Positions 52,575 through 63,941 of a stretch of DNA of 64,000 nt are shown one piece after another. Under the pieces are notes generated by a model. That model ran no database searches. It was not told where the DNA came from and worked only from the letters and a program-made list of their open reading frames with translations. Where the stretch lies: positions 918,262 through 982,261 of the forward strand of contig NW_026111820.1 of assembly GCF_024679095.1 (NCBI RefSeq), read 5' to 3'. The position numbers and the translations under genes are program-made. Source of the stretch: Eriocheir sinensis (Eukaryota; Arthropoda; Malacostraca; Decapoda; Varunidae). The first letter of the stretch is position 1; each line of letters opens with the position of its first letter.

Positions 52575-52735
52575 CATTAAACATATATTGTGTTTTACGT
52601 AAAACGTGTGAAGTGTTTTACATAAAACATAGTCGTTTCATAATAAACATTAAGTGTTGCATAAAATACATCTGGTATATTTCCTTGTTTTTACAAAAAC
52701 AACTGTGTTTGCCTAAAAACACACAAAAAAGTATT
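52575..52735. promoter_or_regulatory. Right sub-terminal palindrome array of the 21-kb element
   Basis: The same motif class as the left end: GTTTTACGTAAAAC, GTTTTACATAAAAC, GTTTCATAATAAAC, TGTTTTTACAAAAACA, TGTTTGCCTAAAAACA, spaced about 20-35 bp apart. Their presence at both ends and not elsewhere supports one element spanning 31.45-52.77 kb. Confidence 0.75.
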
Positions 52736-52770
52736 TACATGTTGAAAGAAAAACATTATTTTTTACAGTG

Positions 52771-52813
52771 TATAAAAAAGTTGAGGAGTGGCCAAAAGAA
52801 ATCAATTTACTAT

Positions 52814-52846
<33 letters not shown>

Positions 52847-52848
52847 AC
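52771..52848 (-). mobile_element. Antisense LINE tail, right half, then (TAC)n
   Basis: GTTGAGGAGTGGCCAAAAGA followed by ATCAATTT continues the antisense LINE tail that ends at 31,453. A (TAC)n run (52,808-52,848) follows. Confidence 0.75.
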
Positions 52849-52858
52849 AGCACTCACC

Positions 52859-53013
52859 CGTCCAGTCTTGAGGTGAGCTGCTTGGCCAGGAAGGGAGAGT
52901 GTGGATGGGGCAGCCGTGGCCACCCTCGCTGTGCTGGCCTCTGCCCTGCTTGACGATGGCCTGCCCTGTATGCTGGGGCCATTGCCATTCTTGTGCCTCA
53001 GCCCCACACACCC
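52859..53013 (-). other. Exon candidate, CUSTOS-like (second of two)
   Basis: Acceptor CTGCCCTCCTCTCCTCAG and donor GACGG followed by GTGAGTGCTG are strong. The near part reads GLRHKNGNG and, in a different frame, the end reads HSPFLAKQLTSRLDG. In the animal protein CUSTOS an LRHK motif is followed by a conserved (T)PEF..HVAKKL...LD segment, and the two readings match that order. The frame change between them means a frameshift, a sequencing error or a wrong assignment. The upstream partner would be 59,229-59,450, in the same orientation. Resemblance is recalled, not searched. Confidence 0.4.
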
Positions 53014-53099
53014 TGAGGAGAGGAGGGCAGTGTGTGAGGGGGAATTGCTCACAAAGAGACTGCTGGGGGAGTGGACCGGGCCTGACTCTTGGCTGTGTG

Positions 53100-53211
53100 A
53101 AGGGTACAGGCAGGAGGAGAGGGAGGGAGTTAGGGAGAGAGGTGGGGAGGGAGAGAGGGAGGGAAAAGAAGGGAGGGAGAGAAGGAAGTAAGGAGAGAGA
53201 GAAAAATAGAA

Positions 53212-53278
<67 letters not shown>
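53100..53278. repeat. Purine-rich tract ending in (GA)n
   Basis: GGGAGAGAGG-type sequence, then pure GA at about 53,219-53,278. Confidence 0.95.
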
Positions 53279-53280
<2 letters not shown>

Positions 53281-53289
53281 GACAATGTA

Positions 53290-53390
53290 ATTTTTTTGTT
53301 TGTTTTAACAATAAAGGAAGGAGATCAAAGACAACAAAAAGGAAGTGTATAAAAAGCCCACTAATCGCTGTTCCTATAAAAGAGAGAAGT
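53290..53390 (-). mobile_element. Diverged antisense LINE tail
   Basis: CCCACTAATCGCTGTTCCTATAAA aligned without its last bases to the same antisense LINE tail as 31,367-31,453: GGAAGGAGATCAAAGACAAC, then CACTAATCGCTGTTCCTATA. It preserves the CCTATAAAA joint that the 21-kb element interrupts elsewhere and so serves as an empty-site model. Confidence 0.6.
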
Positions 53391-56245
53391 ACAGACACAG
53401 GTTTCTGAGGCTACTGACAGCAATCTCTACTCTGTTCCCTCCTACTATCTCTATCCTAAATTTCAATCCAAAGCTGGATGTTGCGCCTACGTGCGCAACG
53501 ACATCACTTGCTCTCGTGCCCACGACCTTGACTCTTCTGAATTTTCCACCATCTGGTTAAGACTTCACTGTCATTCTATTACTAAATACATCTGTGCTGT
53601 TTATCTCTCACCTAACTCTACCAACTATGTAAAATTCTTTGACTATTTGAATTCTAAAGTGGAGCACATCTTGACCCACTCTCCCTTCGCTGAAATCTCC
53701 ATCCTAGGAGATTTCAATGTTCACCACCAGCTTTGGCTTTCATCCTCTTTCACTGACCATCCTGGTGAACAAGCCTACAACTTTGCTATCCTCAACGACC
53801 TAGAGCAGTTGGTCCAGCACCCTACACGTATTCCCGACCGTCTTGGAGATCGGCCCAACATTCTAGACCTCTTCCTTACCTCAAACCCTTCTGCTTATTC
53901 TGTCAAACTGTTCTCTCCGTTGGGCTCCTCCGATCACAATCTTATTTCTGCATCCTGTCCTATCGCTCCTGTACACCCTCTGGACCCACCGAAGAGGCGA
54001 TGCTTCTGGCATTTTGCTTCAGCTCGGTGGGACGACCTGAGGATGTACTTTTCCGATTTCCGTGGAATGATTATTGCTTCCAGGATAGAGACCCTCTGTG
54101 TGTGCTCAGCGCATCACAGAGGTGATTGTCTCTGGAATGGAGGCATACATTCCTCGTTCTTTCTCTACTCCTCACGCTAAAAAGCCTTGGTTTAATCATG
54201 CTTGTTCTCGTGCTGTCAATGATAGAGAGGTAGCTCACAAAAGGTACCAGAGCCTTCAAACTAATGCTAATTATGAACTTTACATTTCTGCCCGAAATCG
54301 TGCCAAATCTATTCTCCGACTAACCAAAAATTCTTTCATTAATAGAAAATGTCAAAACCTTGCTTTCTCTAACTCTTCCCGTGACTTCTGGCATCTAGCC
54401 AAAAACATCTCCTCCAACTTCACTTCTTCATCTTTCTCTCCACTCCTCAGTCCTGACGGCAACACTGCCGTCTCATCTATCTCTAAGGCTGAATTCTTCT
54501 CTCAAACTTTTCTAAAACTCCACTCTGGACGATTCTGGGCATATTCCTCCTACTCATCCCCCCTCTGACTCCTTTATGCCTGTTATAAAGATTCTTCAAA
54601 ATGATGTTTTCTATGCCCTCTCTGGCCTCAATCCTCAGAAGGCTTATGGACCTGATGGAGTGCCTCCTATTGTCCTTAAAAACTGTGCCTCCGTGCTATC
54701 ACCCTGCCTGGTCAAACTCTTTCGCCTCTGCCTGTCAACATCTACCTTTCCTTCTTGCTGGAAGTATGCCTTCATACAGCCTGTACCTAAGAAGGGTGAC
54801 CGCTCCATTCCCTCAAACTACCGTCCTATTGCTTTACTTTCTTGTCTATCTAAAGCTTTTGAATCAATCCTTAACCGGAAGATTCAAAACCACCTTTCCA
54901 CTTCTGACCTTCTATCTGATCGCCAGTATGGGTTCCGCAAGGGCGTTCTACTGGTGATCTCCTAATTCTTAACTGACTCTTGGTCATCCTCTCTTACCCG
55001 TTTCGGTGAAACTTTTGCTATTGCGCTGGACATATCAAAAGCTTTTGATAGGGTCTGGCACAAATCTTTGCTTTCTAAACTACCCTCCTACGGTTTCTAT
55101 CCTTCTCTCTGTACCTTTATCTCCAGTTTCCTTTCTGACCGTTCTATTTCTGCCGTGGTAGACGGTCACTGTTCTTCCCCTAAATCTATTAACAGTGGTG
55201 TCCCACAGGGTTCTGTCCTATCTCCCACTCTTTTTCTGTTGTTCATTGATGATCTTCTTTCCAAAACGAACTGTCCTATCCATTCCTACGCCGATGATTC
55301 CACTCTGCATTATTCAACTTCTTTTAATAGAAGACCCACCCTTCAGGAACTTAACGACTCAAGGCTGGAGGCTGCAGAACGCTTAGCCTCAGACCTTACT
55401 ATTATTTCCGATTGGGGCAAGAAGAACCTGGTGTCCTTCAACGCCTCAAAAACACAGTTTCTCCACCTATCCACTCGACACAATCTTCCAAACAACTATC
55501 CCCTATTCTTTGACAACACCCAGCTATCACCTTCCTCAACACTAAACATCCTCGGTCTATCCTTAACTCAAAATTTTAACTGGAAACTTCATATCTCATC
55601 TCTTACTAAATCAGCTTCCTCGAGGCTGGGCGTTCTGTACCGTCTCCGCCAGTTCTTCTCCCCTGCACAGTTGCTGTCCATATACAGGGGCCTTGTCCGC
55701 CCTCGTATGGAGTATGCATCTCACTCCACTCCACTCACACAGCTCTTCTGGACAGAGTGGAGGCTAAGGCTCTTCGTCTCATCAGCTCTCCTCCTCATAC
55801 TGATAGTCTTCTACCTCTTAAATTCCGCCGCAATGTTGCCTCTCTTTCTATCTTCTATCGATATTTCCACGCTGACTGCTCTTCTGAACTTGCTAACTGC
55901 ATGCCTCCCCCCCTCCCGCGGCCCCGTTGCACTCTACTTTCTACTCATGCTCATCCCTATACTGTCCAAACCCCTTATGCAAGAGTTAACCAGCATCTTC
56001 ACTCTTTCATCCCTCACGCTGGTAAACTCTGGAACAATCTTCCTTCATCTGTATTTCCTCCTGCCTACGACTTGAACTCTTTCAAGAGGAGGGTATCAGG
56101 ACACCTCTCCTCCCGAAATTAACCTCTGATTTTGGACACTTCTTTAACCTCTGTTCGGGAGCAGTGATTAGCAGGCCTTTTTCTTTTTTTTTCTTTGCGC
56201 CCTTGAGCTGTCTCCTTAGCTGTAAAAAAAAAAAAAAAAAAAAAA
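53391..56245 (+). mobile_element. Jockey-like LINE, 5'-truncated, with poly-A tail
   Basis: Endonuclease: [42 protein letters not shown] (53.45-54.0 kb). RT: YGPDGVPPIVLKNCAS, PVPKKGDRSIPSNYRPIAL, YGFRKG, then DISKAFDRVWHKSL, SGVPQGSVLSPTLF, IHSYADDSTLHYS. C-terminus: RLGVLYRLRQFFSPAQLL and a short HLSSRN end near 56,120. The frame changes at about 54,080, 54,550, 54,950 and 55,740, so the copy is inactive. The 3' UTR ends TTAGCTGT plus about 27 A. The 5' side begins inside the endonuclease domain. Confidence 0.92.
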
Positions 56246-56248
56246 AAA

Positions 56249-56470
56249 AGTCCAACCAAATTGTGGAGTCCATTTGGGCGCAGGCTCCCGCGGGTCCTTT
56301 CCTCCCTCTGCTCTGCCACACAGGCCAACACCTGTCTCTTGCTCTCACATGTAAGGTAAAGGTAACATAGGAGAGGAAGGGACAGGTGTTGGGACTGTGT
56401 GGCAGAGCGGAGGGGAGAAATGGATCCGTGGGAGCCTCCGTCCAAACGGACCCGACAATTTGGTTGGACT
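56249..56470. mobile_element. 222-bp palindromic MITE
   Basis: The first ~100 bp (AGTCCAACCAAATTGTGGAG..., with CTCTGCCACACAGGCCAACA) is repeated inverted in the last ~105 bp (...GACAATTTGGTTGGACT), leaving a centre of about 12 bp near 56,357. It sits directly after the LINE poly-A. Confidence 0.85.
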
Positions 56471-56471
56471 A

Positions 56472-59175
56472 TAGGGATGTACCGACACCAAAATTTTGAC
56501 CGATACTGATACCCCAATATTTGACCGATACCGATACCTGTGCACTGATTAAATTTTTATACAACAACTCCAGCCGCTAAAGGGCAACATCAAATGTTAA
56601 AAAAAAAGACCCACTACTCGTTGCTCCACCATAGAAGGGAAGTGTTAACACACACCCCCATGAGTTTCGACAAGGGGCGAGAGAGGAGGCGCCTCATGAG
56701 GTCTACTTGACTCAACTAGGTTAGCTTTATTAATTGCCACACATTTAGGCAGAAGACTGTGAAGAGATCCCCAGACCCTGGCAGCGTGCTCCGCTGCGGA
56801 GCGACCGTCTGACCGACTGAGGCAGCCAATTGAGGCAAGTGAGGCGAGTGGAGGGGCTCCGCCAATCCCGCGCCGAAGCTACTAAACCTGTATTGTACGC
56901 GTCCGCGGTGCCAAAGGCTACACTGTATACTAAGTATTATACACAGTACCCTCTTGAGTTTCGCGCTTGCTTCATTCCGAAGGTATGGCGCTAAACTCGA
57001 GGATCGCGAAACTCGAGGTATTGAAATCCATGTAAGAGCGCTCATTGGTTACGACCTGTGGAAACTAAAGACTTTTTTTTTTTTTTTACTTTACTCCCTT
57101 GTTATCACAAATTTTTCGACTTTACTCCCTTGTTATCTCAAAATACGTACCTTGGTAATAGGCAGAAAATTGGAAGTGAGAACAGGTTGTTTTAAGCCGC
57201 AGTTGAAGGCGGCTGTCTCACAATTGGCTGGCAGTTCTGAAATTCTGAATACACGCTTGTGATCCACGTGGTGTTGTCTGCTAAAGTAAGGGTGGTCGCT
57301 CGCGGTCACCCGTGGGACAGTTGGACAAATCTATATTTTTCTGGTAGTTTTCTTTGTTATGAAATAATCTGGTAACTCTTTATGTTAAAAATCATTAAAT
57401 CACTCATATCATGATTGACTTTTCAATGCCTATTGAATGTAAACCGCTGCCGCTGCCGCAAAATAGCTCCCAGAGAGGCTCAACTTGCTTACTGTTTCCA
57501 TATTTCCCTCACCGCTCACAAAGATCACAAGCAGACAGACTAGAACAAAACCAGGCAAATTAATACTTTTAATGCTGTGTATTCCCACAGCGCGCATGTG
57601 TGGTGGACAGCAGAATGACTAATTTCATCGGGGAGATATTTCTCGCAACACCGGCCAGTGTAGTGGACGTTCTTCTTCTTCTTTTGACCTGTAATGCTTT
57701 GTATCGCTTCCTAGGTCCTCCTTCTCCACAACATGCACTTGGGGCCGCTTTCACAGTCATTTTGTTTGCTTTGGTCGTTAACAATGGTGGCGATCGCCGC
57801 TATGGTATTTCCACGTGAAACTGGTCAATGGGTAGTGGTGGCTCCAGGGTTAGCCCAGCCCCGCACTAACCAAACACTTTCAACATCTCTCGCTGCGTGT
57901 GCAGCCGCCACTACCCCGTCGGCCAGTTTCACGTGAAATACTAAGCGACGTCACAACATTACCAGATTGTCGTACTCAGCCGATTATATTTCCCGACATC
58001 TTACCCCTAAACTGTCTTCTGGGCTGCAATAACGAAACTCATTTATAGTTATCATTAAGAGTTAGAACTTGATGTTTCCTGGCAATAGTTAGGCGTCAGA
58101 AACCGATAAATACTATGCTTGAGTACAACAGTCTGGCAACGGTGAGCGGCGATCGCCGCCATTGGTAACGATCAAAACAAACAAGTGACTGTGGAAGCAG
58201 CCCTAAGTTACCTAACAGTGCGCACTTATACACTTCACCCTGAGCTTAGGTGTTTTCTATCCTTTTCTCTCGCTGATTTTGCTGATCTATGCCCTTTTGC
58301 TACTTTTCACTATTACTTTTCACCATCGCTGCCATGCATTACAGGTCAAAAGAAGAAGAAGAAGAAGAAGAGGAAACAACGCCGGGAGATCTACAATTTT
58401 CACTGACTGGAGAAAAAGTTTTCTGGACTATGGTTCCCCAGCACGGGGTGTTCTCTTATCTTGTTAATCAAGTAGTGAGCAAAGCAGCTCTGCCAGTCCA
58501 ATTTACGAGTCTCTTGGTGGGCCATCTTCCACTGCTCCTCAGCCACTGCCGTCGTCTGTTTGTTTACATGCAGCCGTGAGGTACCCACGCTCATATTCAC
58601 AACCGTTTTCCGTTCATAAGGACAACCAACAACTTGCTCCCGGTTGGGCATACAGGCAACCGCGGTTGCCCATAGCACCAATGGCTGGACACCGCCTTTA
58701 GGGCAGCACACATGACGCCGGCGGTAGGTAGACGTGACCCGTATATTTCAGAGCAACGCGAAACTCGTGGCGGTAATGCGTGAAACTCGTGATGTAAGAA
58801 TTTAGGACTAAACACTAAACTAGAGGATCGCGAAACTCGGATAGCGCGAAACTCGAGAGGGTACTGTGCTTGTATTGAAAGTAATATGAATCATATCGTT
58901 TAAAGTGATGAAAATTAAATCACGGAAAATTCCAAACTATGTAGTATCATGATACTAGATAATTACACTTTTCTAATATTTTTTCAGTAATTTAGAAAAT
59001 CAAATTTCTATTGAACAAAATTATATTTGCAACGAGTGACATGCAACGTACAAAACTACTTCAGGTATCGGTATCAGCAGAAAATCAGCCGATACCAATA
59101 TTCATATAATGTGCCGATACCAATACTCATAAAATGTGCCGATACCACCGATACCAATACATCGGCACATCCCTA
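56472..59175. mobile_element. 2.7-kb hAT-like element without transposase
   Basis: Left TAGGGATGTACCGA and right (inverted) TAGGGATGTGCCGA match at 13 of 14. Near both ends CCGATACCGATAC-type motifs repeat many times, as in hAT elements of the TAGGG(A/G)TG type. An 8-bp target duplication is not evident (TTGGACTA against GTAAAAAG). Most of its interior is another element, 56,944-58,866. Confidence 0.75.
56944..58866. mobile_element. 1.9-kb TIR element (pogo-like ends) with an internal foldback
   Basis: Left CAGTACCCTCTTGAGTTTCG and right (inverted) CAGTACCCTCTCGAGTTTCG differ at one base. GATCGCGAAACTCGAG repeats occur just inside. No transposase and no clear TA duplication. The interior is a nested palindrome: GGTGGCGATCGCCGCTATGG (57,790) has its inverse at 58,148, TCTTTTGACCTGTAATGC (57,680) its inverse at 58,335, and GTATTTCCACGTGAAACTGG (57,807) its inverse at 57,921. 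Confidence 0.75.
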
Positions 59176-59228
59176 GTAAAAAGAGGCCAAAGGAGAGGTC
59201 AGAGTGCTTAAGAATACTGCTTGCTTAC

Positions 59229-59450
59229 CTGCCTTGCCCTGCGCCCCGGCAAGGGTTGTGCGCATCTTCTCCAGCAGCATGAAGGCCTGCCTCTGGTCGC
59301 CTTGGCTGGGGCTTCTCATCAGATGCCTCCGCTCTGCAGATTTCATTCTTGGCGGCTCCCTGCGCGGCCGTCCTCCACAGAGTGGGGTCACACGCCTCCC
59401 TGAACCGTGACGCCTCCTCATCTGAGCTGCTGGAGCCAGACGTGGTCCTC
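59229..59450 (-). other. Exon candidate, CUSTOS-like (first of two)
   Basis: The minus strand is open and GC-rich and ends at a strong donor, GGCAG followed by GTAAGCAAG. It reads TSGSSSSDEEASRFREACD PTLW. In CUSTOS homologues a serine run, two or three acidic residues and a (F/C)REA motif stand near the N-terminus. The 5' limit is not fixed. The adjoining intron would contain the hAT, the palindromic MITE and the jockey-like LINE before the next exon at 53,013. A second frame is also open through this segment, so the reading is not certain. Confidence 0.4.
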
Positions 59451-59783
59451 GGCAACACAGCTTCTTAGTCTTCTTGAGGGCTCTATCACTGTGAGCGGCC
59501 TGGCAGGTGCTCACGCTCCCCTACACTGCACACCTGGGGACAAGCATTGCACTGAATGACACACCCAGAGTAATACCCCATCCCTCTCTCCTTGGCCCCA
59601 CCGTGATACCTTACTAGATTTACATACTTGGCTTCTCTTATTTCAACAACACATCAGAGCTTGACACTTTTTGCTCGGACAAAGCGTACTCTTCAACTTC
59701 TTCTCCTACTATTGTCCATGGAAATGGCTAAACGGGAGTCAAGTGGAGGAATGCTCCTGTTATGTGGCGTTAGGTCTAATTAG

Positions 59784-59866
<83 letters not shown>

Positions 59867-60101
59867 CATTATTATCATCATTATTACTGAGATTCATGAA
59901 AGGGCTCCGATTACCTAACCTAATCAAAACAAACTCCTACCTAATATAACCTAACTTGACTCAACCTAACTAAAGCATATCTAACAGAACTATAACCTAA
60001 TATAACCTAGCCCCCCAAGCTGCCATGTGCTAGGCCGCACTCTTATACTTTATACTGTTATACATCAATATTTTGCAGTTTCTTTAGTTTTCTGTAAGGT
60101 A
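59451..60101. repeat. Intergenic stretch with (TTA)n and TAACCTAA motifs
   Basis: A (TTA)n run of about 100 bp (59,785-59,885), followed by scattered CCTAACC/TAACCTAA motifs at 59,915-60,010. No gene recognised. Confidence 0.8.
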
Positions 60102-60105
60102 TTAA

Positions 60106-61285
60106 CCCTTTCACGCACCAAAAGATTAATAAGTTTCTCTTTCCACTGCGACATCCGTCTGGGGCTCCCCAGGGGGCGTTGCGGAATGGCCTGACTGTGC
60201 GGCGAAAGAAAAATTCATGTTATCAATTTCAGCCTCGGGTATTCTTTTTTCCTGGCATTATTATACATCGTTCATTTTGGAAGAGATTATTCTGCCTTAT
60301 GAAGGAAAAAATATCAAGAAATGCAAATAAATAGCAAAGTTTACCAACTTCGAAAAAAAAATTGATTAAAGAAAAATAAGAAATGCTTACGTTCATCATC
60401 TCGTAGCTCAAAACTTCCGGAGACGACTTTTTATGACTTACATGCCAATAAAAGAGGATTATTTTTATGAGGATTCCAGCGTTAGTATTGGAATTTTCAT
60501 ATGACCAGTAATTCTTGAGAAAATGGAGGAAAACTTTATTTTTCTATCTCTTCTGTTCTCTTCAGTAGAAGAAACAGCTCAAGGGCAGCAAACACAACAC
60601 AACGGGCAGGTCAAGGCGGTCAAAATAGAAGTCAATTTTGTCTGGAATGGAGTTTTGATAATAATAATAGACATAACTATTAGCGCACCGCACTTATTTG
60701 CTGTCTGGAACAACTTCGCCAGACGCAATAATAATCATAATAAATAACACTAAGTCTCTCCCTGACACTCTCTGCTGGAGTTTTTTTTCACTGTTTCCAC
60801 CATCACCATCATAATCATCATCATGCTCTGTACAAGTGTGTCTCATTAACTTTACTTGATAGTTTCTTAGCCAGATTTTCTAATAGTAAGAGTTACTTGT
60901 CCCTACGAAAATAAAACAAAATATCGTATCACGGCACGATCACTTTACATCGGAAGTAAGAATAAATTTCACCAAACTGTAATCCAGGCTTACCAGGCTC
61001 CAGAGACAATTTAAAGGGGCAACAGTCCGTGCTCACAGGCTGCCTGCTGAGAGGCAACTCAGCCACGGGCAATTATCACATCAAATCCAACGGCACGAGA
61101 GAGTTGACCATTAGTTTATTTTATAGGTCTAGCTTGGATCTTTGATTAAAAAAAAATTGATGCAATTTTGAACGATACTTTATTTTTGGCGATTTTTTAA
61201 AAAGTTTTTTGACGCGTTTCGAGTCAAAAGCTCAGATGTAGACGATTCCATTTTGACGGGAATGGCATCATGGTGCATGAAAGGA
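60106..61285. mobile_element. 1.18-kb piggyBac-type element without transposase
   Basis: TTAA on both sides (60,102-60,105 and 61,286-61,289). Ends CCCTTTCACGCACCA and (inverted) TCCTTTCATGCACCA match at 13 of 15. The interior is AT-rich without a recognisable ORF. Confidence 0.8.
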
Positions 61286-61289
61286 TTAA

Positions 61290-61996
61290 TTACTGCATTG
61301 CACTAGAGTAATATAATACCGTACAACACATAATATAATGTAAGAATTAGCCTCATGCGAGATGGCTGCCCTTATTTCCATATCAGCCTCCATCCCACAT
61401 GAGGTTAACTCTGACATTATGTTTTGTATCATTACTCTCAATGCAGCGCAGTAACTACTAACTAATGACTTTTGGAAAATTGAATACCAAAATAATGATG
61501 TATAAAGTTAATGACCGCAGCCTAGCTCATCATATTTTGGCAGCGGAGGGCCAGGTTAGATTATATTAGATTCTGATTTATCAAATTTGTTAAGTTCAAT
61601 TGTTTACAATAAATATGTGATACACCATTGCTGACCATGGCAGAAGAGGAAGCGACGGTCATCATCATATTTTACGAGAGGGCTGCCTTTAGTGCCATAT
61701 TAGCAGAAAAATTACACTAACACTAAGGAGCGGCAATAAAGGAAATATTGGCTGTTGTTGAAAAAGGGTCAGCCACCTCTTGCTGTGTTAAAATACATTA
61801 TGGATGCTTTTTTTGTCCCTGAATGCAATGCAGTAAAGAATGACTTTCAGTTATTAGAAGAAATTTTGATATAACAATGCAAAACACGAAAACACGGGAG
61901 GGGCGTTAGGTAGGTTGTTAAGTTAGATTAGTTTAACACGTTTAGTGCAGCGCGGCTGACTACCCTTCACCCTTCACATATTCCAGAGTATTAAAT
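61290..61996. other. Intergenic stretch, nothing recognised
   Basis: AT-rich with no domain. TTAACACGTTTAGTGCAGCG at 61,933 may be the left end of the piggyBac remnant that follows. Confidence 0.45.
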
Positions 61997-62250
61997 ATGG
62001 ATAGACGGATGTTCTACGGCCACTCAGCGTCATCTGCAGAGAATGTCAATGACCCCGATGATGATGCAGGTTTGGATGATTCATCTGATTCAACCTCCAG
62101 GACAGAAATGATATCAGTAATGAAGGCAGCAAGGTGGCTTCAAAGATAGCATAAAAGGTGTCCACTTTCTGTCAGGTGTGTGAGGGAAACCCATACATGT
62201 GTGTCTCATGTTTTGCCACCAAGCATGCTTGAAATGGAACTGGCATTGTA
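61997..62250 (+). pseudogene. Internally deleted piggyBac transposase
   Basis: The ATG at 61,997 opens MDRRMFYGHSASSAENVN then DPDDDAGLDDSSDS, the short acidic N-terminus of piggyBac transposases. After about 50 codons the text jumps to FCQVCEGNPYMCVSCF in another frame, resembling the cysteine-rich C-terminal domain (paired C-x2-C). The catalytic core is missing, so the piece is a deletion derivative. The right end was not located. Confidence 0.5.
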
Positions 62251-62394
62251 TAGCTTATAAATTATTTACCCCAAACACACAACACGTACCATGCGAAACA
62301 ACCTGTATTGCTGGCCGGGATTTATATAACCAGCCACCTAAAACATTAAAGAAACAACTCCCTAGTAGAACACACGCCCCACCTTGACTCTCAC

Positions 62395-62740
62395 CACACA
62401 CCTGTACACCCAACACCTGCCCCAACACTCACACAGCCCCCAACACCTGCCCCAACACTCACACAGCCCCCAACACCTGCCCCAACACTCACACAGCCCC
62501 CAACACCTGCCCCAACACTCACACAGCCCCCAACACCTGCCCCAAAACTCACACTGCCCCAAACACCTGCCCCAACACTCACACAGCCCCCAACACCTGC
62601 CCCAACACCTGCCCCAACACTCACACAGCCCCCAACACCTGCCCCAACACTCACACAGCCCCCAACACCTGCCCCAACACTCACACAGCCCCCAACACCT
62701 GCCCCAACACTCACACAGCCCCCAACACCTGCCACAGTGC
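62395..62740. repeat. 30-bp minisatellite, about 11 copies
   Basis: Unit CACACAGCCCCCAACACCTG followed by CCCCAACACT, with very little variation. Because 30 is a multiple of three, all frames stay open: QHLPQHSHSP repeats on the plus strand, CWGRCWGLCE-type repeats on the minus strand. No start context or splice site makes either convincing as a gene. Confidence 0.95.
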
Positions 62741-62774
62741 CTGTGAGTCACCTGTCACCAGTAATAATAGGAGG

Positions 62775-62832
62775 ATGCGGCGGAACGCGACACCGCCCCG
62801 GTGGCTGGCCGCCCTGGCGCGGCGGCCGAGAG
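62775..62832 (+). other. Possible first coding exon
   Basis: ATG followed by 19 codons rich in Arg, Ala and Leu (MRRNATPPRWLAALARRP) up to GAGAG followed by GTAAACAAAC, a reasonable donor. The composition would suit a mitochondrial import signal. The segment is CpG-rich, unlike its surroundings. No downstream exon was identified. Confidence 0.3.
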
Positions 62833-63104
62833 GTAAACAAACACCTTTTTCCCTCCTCAACACCTTTAGCGGCTTACTTAAGGGCTGCCATTGTCTGTGA
62901 AGTCTCGTACGCAGCTGTTGTAGGCTGGAGCACTGTAGTAATACTCGGATATAGCGTAAAATACCTGCAATAATGAGGAAGCTGGATTCAAGACAATTAG
63001 AGGCGGCCTTGAACTTGATATTGACGTCACAGGTGACTTGGGATTCCTTGCCTTTGTAACGGGGGCAGCTGCTGAGAAAGAAAAAGAAAAATCAGAACAC
63101 ACAT
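62833..63104. other. Short gap, nothing recognised
   Basis: No repeat or gene recognised. Confidence 0.4.
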
Positions 63105-63765
63105 AAGAACATAAGAAAATAAGAAAATAGGGAGCCTGCAAGAGGCCGGGTGGCCAACACAGGGCAGCTCCAGAATCCCCCACTACTCACGGTGGGTGAG
63201 GTGTTACAGGGGTTACAGGTAGAGGCTTGATCCTCGTTATACCGGCGGTACCCAGGCACGCATCCAGCACCCCGTCACCTTACTGCACCCACACCTCACT
63301 GCCACCTGTCGTCCTCGTCCATGTAGCTATCCAGTCTACTCTTAAAACAAGCTATCGTCCCTGCACCAACTATGTGATTGCTGAGTCTATTCCATTCCCC
63401 CACCACCCTATTACTAAACCAATGCTTGCCTATATATCTCCTAAATCTATACTTTTCTAATTTAAATCCATTACTGCGAGTTCTATCCTGCTGCTGGCTA
63501 ATTCTCAGTACTTTATTTATATCGCCTTTGTTGTAACCCTTGACCCATTTGAATACTTCTATCAGATCTCCCCGCACTCTTCGTCTCTCTAGTGAATGTA
63601 AGTTTAGATGTTTCAGCCTATTTTGATATGGGAGGTTCCTCATCCACTGAATCAACATGGACATACTCCTATGAACTGAATCTAGCAAGTTGATGTCCAT
63701 TCTGTAGTGTGGGCACCAAACTGGACAGTATAATCTAAGTGTGGCCTAACTAACGCTAAATAGAC
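63105..63765 (-). mobile_element. CR1-like LINE, 3' fragment
   Basis: The minus strand reads YLALVRPHLDYTVQ near 63,740, then after a one-base shift MDINLLDSVHRSMS, RNLPYQNRLKHLNLHSLERR, TRSNGFKLEKYRFRRYIGKH and SRLDSYMDEDDRWQ, with the stop at 63,296. The 3' UTR ends with GCCTCTTGCAGGCTCCC-type sequence and TTATGTTCTTATG repeats (63,100-63,130). Same family as 26,235 and close to 46,420. The 5' truncation is near 63,765. Confidence 0.9.
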
Positions 63766-63941
63766 AATATCCTGCGTGTATATGAAATGCCAGAATTATT
63801 TTCTCTTTCCTACACTCCCACACTACCATCTGCGTGTAAAGGCGGACACACACTCTATGCGACAAGGAGACTATAGAACAGGAGAGGGAGCCTCTATGGG
63901 AGACCGTGGGCGGGTGGTGGTGTATGTCGGTTGAAACAGAT

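Noticed and set aside
56472..59175. 8-bp target duplication for the hAT-like element
   Set aside because: The bases next to the ends (TTGGACTA and GTAAAAAG) do not match, so element status rests on the termini only.
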